This document shows, one piece after another, positions 1 through 7,641 of a stretch of 7,641 nucleotides of DNA. The notes under the pieces were generated by a model that had not been told where the DNA came from, did not search any database, and saw only the letters and a program-made list of their open reading frames with translations. Position 1 is the first letter of the stretch; every line of letters begins with the position of its first letter. A program made the translations under genes and the position numbers. Source of the stretch: Deinococcus sp. (GTDB taxonomy: Bacteria; Deinococcota; Deinococci; Deinococcales; Deinococcaceae); assembly GCA_028287665.1 (NCBI GenBank), contig JAQBPF010000193.1, forward strand, positions 1 to 7,641. Reading direction: 5' to 3'.

Positions 1-134
1 CCACATGGCCTGCAAATGCGTGACCTGCTGCGTGGATTGGGTGTGATGGGCGTCGGCTCTGGCCGCCCGGAACCACTCTAGAAAGGGCACCCGTCTGACC
101 CGGACTTGTTCATTCGGGTCGAGATTCTGTGGGC
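1..134 (-). pseudogene. Displaced C-terminal part of the Nudix hydrolase (-1 frame), running off the left edge
   Basis: Just past the TAG at 135-137, the frame shifted by -1 reads without a stop to position 1. It gives VGPQNLDPNEQ, then VRVRRVPFLEWFRAARADA, and ends in THLQAMW. The 'Q-N-L-D-P-N-E' followed by alternating Val/Arg, 'P-F-x-E-W' and a late 'LQAMW' helix is what the end of an ADP-ribose pyrophosphatase-type Nudix protein looks like. Adding one base near 138-147 joins it smoothly to the upstream frame (...MPNA-VGPQNLD...). About 46 residues are visible and the gene probably ends soon after the window edge. Whether this is a genuine inactivating mutation or an assembly/sequencing error cannot be told from one sequence. 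Confidence 0.72.
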
Positions 135-563
135 CTACGCATTGGGCATCCAGACCCAAAAAGAATGCGTGCGGCTGGACATGGTGCCCGTGCTGATAAA
201 GCTGGACGACACTGGAATCAGCCGGGCGCAGCCATACCCCGTCTCTTCCAACAATTCCCGGCGGGCGGCCCCGGCAGGGTCAGCGTCTTCCCCACTCTCG
301 CTGCTGCCGCCGGGGATTCCAGTCAGTACCAAACCCACGCCATGCCGATATTCTTCGGCCAGTACAATTTCAAACTGCGGTGTCAAGGCCAGCACGTTCA
401 CCCAGTCCAGGGCCTCTATGACGTGGTACGTGGGCACGACCACTCCGGTAGGCGTGAGGCATCGGTCGGTGCGAACCTTCAGAAAACGGTCTTGGTACGA
501 AATGGTGGAACTCATCACTTGCAAGGGTTGTGGGACGGCATCGGAGAATGTTCTGTCGGTCAT
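135..563 (-). CDS. Nudix hydrolase (ADP-ribose pyrophosphatase-like), C-terminus cut off by a frameshift
   Basis: Nudix enzymes cleave nucleoside diphosphates linked to another group, such as ADP-ribose or NADH; the substrate here cannot be read from sequence. The 142-residue product has the Nudix box at about residues 85-110: PGG, ExGE (E89, E92), then RRELLEETGY with R102, E103, E106 and E107 as catalytic/metal-binding residues. The spacing between the GE and the RE is 9 residues instead of the textbook 7, a two-residue insertion. The start at 563 is chosen because its ATG overlaps the TGA of the upstream DJ-1-like gene (ATGA), implying translational coupling; an upstream in-frame ATG at 614 would add only 17 Gly-rich residues lying inside that gene. 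The frame ends at TAG 135-137, right after the helix/strand following the box, shorter than the usual 180-200 residues. The rest is in the next frame (see 1-134). Fold confidence is high, activity uncertain. Confidence 0.85.
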   Translation of the reverse strand: MTDRTFSDAVPQPLQVMSSTISYQDRFLKVRTDRCLTPTGVVVPTYHVIEALDWVNVLALTPQFEIVLAEEYRHGVGLVLTGIPGGSSESGEDADPAGAARRELLEETGYGCARLIPVSSSFISTGTMSSRTHSFWVWMPNA

Positions 564-1162
564 CCCGCCCAGCCCAACCGCTCCGCCGCCACCTGGGCCG
601 CCGCCTCGCCCCACACCGCCCCAGCCACGGCCAACGCCGCATACATGGCCGGGAATCCGCCCGGCGTGGTGGTCAGGCGGCCTTCGGTGACCACTTCACC
701 GGGGCGCACTTCGGCAGGAGAAAAGCCCCACAGCAGATCGGTCAGGTCGGCGGGGCCACCCAGGATGCGGCCTTCCAGCGTTCCAGCCTCGCCTGCCAGC
801 AACACGCCGCTGCCACTGATTCCGGTGGGCAGGTCGGCATGGGCCGCCAAAAAGCCGCGCAGCAACGGATCGCGGGCGGCTTTGGCGGCTCCGGGGCCAC
901 CGGGAATCAGCAGGCCAGCGGGTTCGGGCAGGGCGGCGTACATCACATGCGGCGTGCTCACCAGTCCCCCGGCAGTCAGAATACTGACGCGCGAGCGGTG
1001 CAGCGTGCGGGTCGCGCCCTCGCCCCCGCACAGGCGGCACACGGCCACCATAATTCCCAGTTCCAGTTCGCTGACACCTGCATACACCGGAATGGCGACG
1101 ACTGGCCCTTCTCCTTCTGGACCATGTTGTGGATCCGGAAGCCGTGCACCGGCTGAGCTCAT
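560..1162 (-). CDS. DJ-1/PfpI-family protein with Ser at the usual nucleophile position
   Basis: The 200-residue product has the layout of the DJ-1/PfpI (class I glutamine amidotransferase-like) fold. An N-terminal strand and acidic loop (VVAIPVYAGVSELELG, residues 21-36) carry the conserved Glu. A middle segment reads ILTAGGLVST then GLLIPGGPGA (61-92). The nucleophile elbow region is TGISGSGVLLAGEAGTLEG (113-131). The C-terminal TTTPGGFPAMYAAL (164-177) matches the usual 'T-s-G-G-xx-A' helix start. In the family the elbow normally reads V-C-T-G-A; here Ser116 aligns with the Cys, so classical cysteine chemistry is unlikely. A CRLC pair sits at residues 42-45. Members act as proteases, glyoxalases/deglycases, isonitrile hydratases or non-catalytic sensors; I cannot choose among these. 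Its ATG overlaps the TGA of the preceding 70-residue gene (ATGA), and its own TGA overlaps the Nudix ATG, so it sits in a coupled trio. No Shine-Dalgarno is seen, which fits coupling. Confidence 0.8.
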   Translation of the reverse strand: MSSAGARLPDPQHGPEGEGPVVAIPVYAGVSELELGIMVAVCRLCGGEGATRTLHRSRVSILTAGGLVSTPHVMYAALPEPAGLLIPGGPGAAKAARDPLLRGFLAAHADLPTGISGSGVLLAGEAGTLEGRILGGPADLTDLLWGFSPAEVRPGEVVTEGRLTTTPGGFPAMYAALAVAGAVWGEAAAQVAAERLGWAG

Positions 1163-1371
1163 GTCGAAATGGAGGAAGGCAGGGGCAGGGGACGCACCTG
1201 ATATTCGCGCCGCGCCAACGGTGGGCCGACCTCACCCAACTCGATCAGGTGCTGGGCTGCCTCGGGGCTGAGGCGCTCGACACGGGTCAGGTAGGTCAGC
1301 AGGGTGGCGTGGCTGTCAAAGCGGCGCGGGTGCTGATCGCCCTCGGCCAGCAGATCAAGCCAGGCAATCAC
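1159..1371 (-). CDS. Small protein of unknown function (70 aa), GTG start
   Basis: I do not recognise this protein. It is 70 residues with an amphipathic N-terminal half (IAWLDLLAEGD, then HATLLTYLTRVERLSPEAAQHLIEL) that reads as two or three helices, and a Pro/Ser-rich tail. There is no signal peptide or membrane segment. GTG at 1371 is the only common start codon between the in-frame TAG at 1381-1383 and the helices; a weak AGGG lies about 8 nt upstream. It begins 29 bp after the stop of the acidic orphan gene, and its TGA overlaps the DJ-1-like ATG. That tight fit into the cluster is the main reason to believe it is real. It could be a small adaptor for one of its neighbours (inference). 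Confidence 0.65.
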   Translation of the reverse strand: MIAWLDLLAEGDQHPRRFDSHATLLTYLTRVERLSPEAAQHLIELGEVGPPLARREYQVRPLPLPSSIST

Positions 1372-1400
1372 GACTGCACCCTACACATGGCGCGCCCACA

Positions 1401-1817
1401 TCACAGGTCCCGCAGGTCTTCCCACAGTTGCCAACCCACCCCTTCAGGCGTGCCGTCCAGCAGAGGGTTCAGTGCCTGACTGGCCGCTTCGGCGTCGTCG
1501 TGGAGGGCCTCGTTGCTGGGGCGGTCGTCGTACACCCGCAGCACCGTGAACTGATAGAAGGTCTGGGCCGCTGTCGGCTCGCCATTCTCGAAGAAGGCAA
1601 AAGGCGGCGAAACCATGTCCCAGAGCACATGGGCGTCGTCCTCGTCGGCTGCGCCGGGCGGCTTGGGGAGGTCCAGCTCACGGGGCAAATAATGCTCTAG
1701 GTCTACGTCGGCGCTCTGAGGATGCCAGACGTAGCCTTGCAGCAGTCGGATGGCGGCGCGGCCTCCGGCCTGCGAATCGGTGATGCTCACCCCACCAGCA
1801 TACCCGATAACCTCCAT
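1401..1817 (-). CDS. Acidic orphan protein (138 aa)
   Basis: Function is not recognised. The product is soluble and strongly acidic (for example PGAADEDDAHVLWDMVS and NEALHDDAEAASQALNPLLD) with many aromatics in the C-terminal half (FAFFENGE, FYQFTVLRVYDD, WQLWEDL). An N-terminal stretch, GYAGGVSITDSQAGGRAAIR, looks like a strand-turn-helix. No Cys cluster, signal peptide or nucleotide-binding motif is visible. The ATG at 1817 lies 10 bp after the TAA of the large ATPase gene, so translation probably couples to it. The only purine-rich stretch (AGGG) is too close to this ATG to be a good ribosome site, and a GTG ten codons in (1790) is an alternative start. A longer in-frame extension to 2267 exists but lies wholly inside the ATPase gene and was discarded. 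Confidence 0.75.
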   Translation of the reverse strand: MEVIGYAGGVSITDSQAGGRAAIRLLQGYVWHPQSADVDLEHYLPRELDLPKPPGAADEDDAHVLWDMVSPPFAFFENGEPTAAQTFYQFTVLRVYDDRPSNEALHDDAEAASQALNPLLDGTPEGVGWQLWEDLRDL

Positions 1818-1827
1818 CCCTGAATTG

Positions 1828-4896
<3,069 letters not shown>

Positions 4897-5001
4897 ACCG
4901 GCCCGTGCCCACTGAAGGCAGAGTGCGCAGGGAAGGCAAAGTGCCCAGGCAGTCCAGAGGCAACCGAATCAAGATGGTCCGAGCCTACCACTCTGCCCCC
5001 A

Positions 5002-5030
5002 TTTATTGCACCCGGTGCATGAATAGGCAA
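5002..5030 (-). promoter_or_regulatory. Candidate promoter for the ATPase/DJ-1/Nudix cluster
   Basis: Reading the minus strand, TTGCCT (5030-5025) and AATAAA (5007-5002) are separated by exactly 17 bp. Each matches the sigma-70 consensus at 4 of 6 positions. The inferred transcript would start near 4995, about 100 nt before the ATG at 4896. It is a modest match, supported mainly by position and spacing. Confidence 0.35.
5007..5019. promoter_or_regulatory. 13-bp palindrome, possible operator
   Basis: TGCACC-C-GGTGCA is a perfect inverted repeat with a one-base centre. It lies between the candidate -35 and -10 of the minus-strand cluster and touches the -10, the usual place for a repressor site. 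The regulator is unknown, and a palindrome this short can arise by chance. Confidence 0.3.
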
Positions 5031-5078
5031 TCCAGTCCGTTCCTGACGCACCCATCAGACTTTGAGGGCAGGGCTGTG

Positions 5079-5084
5079 TATACT
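5079..5084 (+). promoter_or_regulatory. Candidate -10 element for the secreted TPR gene
   Basis: TATACT matches TATAAT at 5 of 6 positions and stands out in GC-rich surroundings. No convincing -35 lies 16-18 bp upstream. It would give a leader of about 105 nt before the ATG at 5196. Confidence 0.4.
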
Positions 5085-5183
5085 CGCTCCAGCTTTTCAA
5101 TGTGTAGAGTGCGCGGCGGTTGTCTGAGGCCTGTCGGCTCTGATCGTGCACCAACCCCACCGGGCTTCCCTGCCCCATCTTTT

Positions 5184-5189
5184 GGAGGA
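5184..5189 (+). promoter_or_regulatory. Strong Shine-Dalgarno (GGAGGA)
   Basis: GGAGGA with 6 nt to the ATG at 5196 is the best ribosome site in the window. It fixes the start of the secreted TPR protein and rules out the longer in-frame extension reaching back to 4566. Confidence 0.9.
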
Positions 5190-5195
5190 ACCACC

Positions 5196-5921
5196 ATGCG
5201 CCTACCTATGATCAACCGCCCGCTGCTGACCCTCGCCCTGACCCTGACCGCCGTTTCAGGCGTTGCGCACGCCCAGTCTCAGCAGGCAGCCCAGGCCCTC
5301 TATGATTCGGGCAAATGGCAAGAAGCGGTCACTGCCGCCGCCGCCCTGAACACCAGCAACGGCTTTGCGCTGGCTGCCGAAGCCACCACCGGGGGCGCCG
5401 CCCTGGTGGCTGACAATGCCAAGAAGCCCCTCTTCGAAAAGGCACAGAATTACGCCAAACAGGCCATCAAGCTGGACCCCACCAATGCCGAGGCCTACTT
5501 TGAGTTGGCCCGCGCCCAGGGCCGCCTGGCGCAGTACGTGGGCGTCTTTCAGAGCCTGCCGCTGGCCCAGGACATGAAGAAAAATCTGGATCAGGCCATC
5601 AAGCTCAATCCCAAGATGGCTGGAGCCTACGTGGCGCTCGGCCTGTGGAATGCCAACCTTGATGTCAGCGGCCTCAAAGGCGTGGCAGGCCGCGCCGTTG
5701 GCGGCAGTAAGGCGCAGATTTCGCCCAACTTCGAGAAGGCGATTGCCCTTGAGCCCAACGTGGCCGTCCACCGCATCGAGTATGCCAACGCTCTGTTGAC
5801 CCAGGGCAACAAGGCCGCCGCCGCCGTGCAGCTGGAAAAAGCCGTGACCATCACTGCCGACACCTTCTGGGAAAAGCGTGATCTGGACGCCGCCAAGGCT
5901 AAACTGGCCACCCTGAAATAA
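5196..5921 (+). CDS. Secreted/periplasmic tetratricopeptide repeat protein (241 aa)
   Basis: The N-terminus is a classic signal peptide: basic start (MRLPMINRP), hydrophobic core (LLTLALTLTAVSGV), and an AHA-Q cleavage site after residue 26. The mature part is all-helical with TPR-like repeats ending in the typical 'AI-x-L-x-P' turn three times: AIKLDP (90-95), AIKLNP (134-139) and AIALEP (182-187). Each is followed by a new helix (NAEAYFELARAQG, MAGAYVALGLWNA, VAVHRIEYANALL). A Gly-rich insertion, GLKGVAGRAVGGSK, sits between the second and third units. There are no Cys residues. It is probably a protein-protein interaction module outside the cytoplasmic membrane; its partner is unknown. The start is set by the GGAGGA site 6 nt upstream. 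The gene is monocistronic, with its own leader and a strong hairpin 17 bp after its stop. Confidence 0.9.
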   Translation: MRLPMINRPLLTLALTLTAVSGVAHAQSQQAAQALYDSGKWQEAVTAAAALNTSNGFALAAEATTGGAALVADNAKKPLFEKAQNYAKQAIKLDPTNAEAYFELARAQGRLAQYVGVFQSLPLAQDMKKNLDQAIKLNPKMAGAYVALGLWNANLDVSGLKGVAGRAVGGSKAQISPNFEKAIALEPNVAVHRIEYANALLTQGNKAAAAVQLEKAVTITADTFWEKRDLDAAKAKLATLK

Positions 5922-5927
5922 GACCTT

Positions 5928-5987
5928 AAAAAAGAGCAGCAGAAAGGTGGGCCACTTCAACCGAGGTGGCCCACCTTTCTGCTTTCT
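5928..5987. terminator. Bidirectional rho-independent terminator
   Basis: A perfect 18-bp stem (arms 5938-5955 and 5966-5983, beginning AGCAGAAAGG) with a 10-nt loop lies between two convergent genes. On the minus strand it is followed shortly by six T residues (complement of 5928-5933), giving a textbook terminator for the lipid kinase gene. On the plus strand the tail TTTCT is weaker but present, so the same hairpin can end the secreted TPR gene. Confidence 0.9.
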
Positions 5988-6027
5988 GTCTACTTGTGCT
6001 CTGTATCCTGCCCCAAGCAGATTGCTC

Positions 6028-6969
6028 CTATCCGTTCAGCAGGGTCACGGCCCCGGCCAGCACCCGCACCTGAATCTCGCTCACCTCTCCGGCCAGATCC
6101 CCGTCCAGATGAAGGTGGGTCGGCGCGGCCCAGCGAATGGTGACGGTTTGCCCGGTGGTGTGATACACGCGGGGCTGGCCCAGATGCGTGCCGCGCAGCA
6201 CCCGGCCCATCAAGCCCAGCAGTTGCGGGCGGGTCACCGGGCCGCTGGCCAGGGCGTTGAGCTTGCCGTCATGGGCGTCCGATTCGGGGCTGATCAGAAA
6301 GCCGCCGCCGTAGCGGGTGCCGTTCATGACCGCAGCAAGGCAACTGGGACCGGAATACACGGGCTGGCCGTCTACCGTCAGGGTCAGGTCCGTGAGTTGC
6401 AGGTCGCGCAGGGCGGCCAATGCGCCCCACAGGTAGCGGCCAAATCCAGTCAGACGGGCCGGAGCGCGGAGCATGGTCGCGGCCACCTGGGCATCAAAAC
6501 CGAGGCCCAGCCCGTTCAGCAGCAGCCGGGGCACACCTGCACCCTCGCCCTCGGTCACGGTGGCTTCCAGGGCGTCTACCCGGCGCGGCGTGTAGCTCAG
6601 GCGGTCCAGGGCTTCACCAAATTGGCCCGGTTTCAGGCCCAACATTCCGGCGTAATCGTTGCCACTGCCCAGCGGCACAATTGCCAGAGGCCGCCCCGCA
6701 TGGCCCACCAGCGCGGGCAACAGCGCCCCCACCGTCCCGTCTCCGCCCACTGCCAGCACCGCCACTTCCGGGGGTAGGGCCTGCACACGGGCCAGGGCAT
6801 CCAGTCCAGAACCCGCCGAGATCAGCTCAAAGTCAAAGCGGCGGGCCTGCAACTCACCTTCCAGGCGGGGCCATTCGCGGGAGGCCAGACCGCGCCCAGC
6901 ATGAGGATTGAGCACCACAGCATAACGGCGCTGGGCAGGCGGTGTAGGCAGAAAAGGTGCAGAAGTCAC
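6028..6969 (-). CDS. Diacylglycerol kinase-family lipid kinase (YegS/BmrU/DgkB-like)
   Basis: Enzymes of this family use ATP to phosphorylate a lipid hydroxyl (diacylglycerol, or other lipids in YegS-type members) at the inner face of the membrane. All main motifs are visible in the 313 residues: [10 protein letters not shown] (18-27), the nucleotide-binding VGGDGTV (74-80), PLGSGND (99-105), NGLGLGFDA (152-160), the substrate/metal segment [17 protein letters not shown] (221-237) and the late DGD (289-291). Length is typical of the family (about 300). The start is GTG at 6969, the only common start codon before the first motif; the frame stays open upstream but without ATG/GTG/TTG. No Shine-Dalgarno is seen, and a -10-like TATCCT lies 9 nt before the GTG, so the message may be leaderless. 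The gene converges on the secreted TPR gene and shares its terminator. Lipid specificity cannot be read. Confidence 0.92.
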   Translation of the reverse strand: MTSAPFLPTPPAQRRYAVVLNPHAGRGLASREWPRLEGELQARRFDFELISAGSGLDALARVQALPPEVAVLAVGGDGTVGALLPALVGHAGRPLAIVPLGSGNDYAGMLGLKPGQFGEALDRLSYTPRRVDALEATVTEGEGAGVPRLLLNGLGLGFDAQVAATMLRAPARLTGFGRYLWGALAALRDLQLTDLTLTVDGQPVYSGPSCLAAVMNGTRYGGGFLISPESDAHDGKLNALASGPVTRPQLLGLMGRVLRGTHLGQPRVYHTTGQTVTIRWAAPTHLHLDGDLAGEVSEIQVRVLAGAVTLLNG

Positions 6970-6978
6970 GGTCGACTC

Positions 6979-6984
6979 AGGATA
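6979..6984 (-). promoter_or_regulatory. Candidate leaderless -10 for the lipid kinase
   Basis: On the minus strand TATCCT lies 9 nt before the GTG start. The TAnnnT form and closeness to the start suit a leaderless transcript and would explain the missing ribosome site. No good -35 is found at 17 bp, so support is weak. Confidence 0.3.
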
Positions 6985-7046
6985 CGGCCCAGGCTGGACA
7001 AAAAGGCTGCGCCCGTTATCCTGACCATTCCCATCCAGTTGCCTTA

Positions 7047-7075
7047 TTGAGAACAGTTCCTGTTAACGATAGACT
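7047..7075 (+). promoter_or_regulatory. Leaderless-type promoter for the VIT1/CCC1-like gene
   Basis: TTGAGA (7047-7052) and TAGACT (7070-7075) are spaced by exactly 17 bp, and the ATG follows after only 5 bp. Transcription would therefore start at or next to the A of the start codon, giving an mRNA with no 5' leader. The gene has no Shine-Dalgarno, which agrees. The inverted repeat AACAG-TTC-CTGTT (7052-7064) occupies the spacer and could be an operator. Confidence 0.6.
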
Positions 7076-7080
7076 GCCGC

Positions 7081-7629
<549 letters not shown>

Positions 7630-7641
7630 GCGGGAAAGGCC

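Larger units (their letters stand above)
4897..5195. other. Divergent intergenic region with promoters for both flanking genes
   Basis: No gene is seen in these 299 bases; the open frames here lack coding character and overlap the plus-strand ribosome site. The region separates two genes transcribed away from each other. It holds a plus-strand -10-like TATACT (5079-5084), a minus-strand -35/-10-like pair (5002-5030) with a palindrome in its spacer, and a roughly 100-nt leader for each gene. The plus leader contains GGTTG (5118-5122) and CAACC (5152-5156), which could pair; no known riboswitch was recognised. Confidence 0.6.

Noticed and set aside
135..147. Programmed ribosomal frameshift in the Nudix gene
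   Set aside because: No slippery heptamer (X-XXY-YYZ type) or downstream stem is seen at the junction; a plain one-base indel is simpler.
564..614. Longer start for the Nudix protein
   Set aside because: It adds 17 Gly-rich residues that lie inside the DJ-1-like gene; the ATGA-overlap start at 563 is more natural.
4925..5000. tRNA-like stretch on the minus strand (CAGAGTGGTAGGCTC resembles a D-arm)
   Set aside because: No matching acceptor stem, anticodon arm or GGTTCRA-type T-loop follows.
7052..7067. Deinococcus radiation/desiccation response motif
   Set aside because: AACAGTTCCTGTT with the adjoining GTTAAC is palindromic, but does not match the 17-bp TTATG...CATAA form of that motif.

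Overview
The window looks like chromosomal DNA of a Deinococcus-type bacterium. The reasons are the high G+C content, third-position GC bias in every convincing gene, at least one promoter placed almost directly against its start codon (leaderless style, common in Deinococcus), and the gene types present. The genus is inferred from style and protein flavour; there is no rRNA or similar marker here to prove it.

Layout. Positions 4896 down to 1 hold a tight minus-strand gene cluster. Its members, in order of transcription, are: a 1022-residue P-loop ATPase with a long TPR-like tail (4896-1828), a small acidic orphan protein (1817-1401), a 70-residue orphan (1371-1159), a DJ-1/PfpI-fold protein (1162-560) and a Nudix hydrolase (563-135). 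The last three are joined by ATGA stop/start overlaps, and the first two are 10 bp apart. The Nudix frame stops early at 135, but its missing C-terminal part is readable in the next frame to the left edge of the window, so the gene carries a one-base frameshift (mutation or sequencing error).

The divergent intergenic region 4897-5195 carries candidate promoters in both directions, one with a 13-bp palindrome in its spacer. On the plus strand follows a secreted TPR protein (5196-5921). It ends at a perfect 18-bp hairpin that can also terminate the convergent gene coming from the right: a diacylglycerol/lipid kinase-family protein (6969-6028, minus). A second divergent region (6970-7080) leads to a VIT1/CCC1-like membrane protein (7081-7629, plus), with a well-formed promoter 5 bp before its ATG and a short inverted repeat between -35 and -10.

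How the genes may work together. The minus-strand cluster is the most unusual part: a STAND-like ATPase/TPR protein co-transcribed with two orphans, a DJ-1-like protein whose nucleophile position is Ser instead of Cys, and a Nudix hydrolase. The sequence supports co-expression; a shared function is inference. The right-hand genes are ordinary envelope, lipid and metal-homeostasis functions. No RNA genes, mobile elements or CRISPR arrays were seen.
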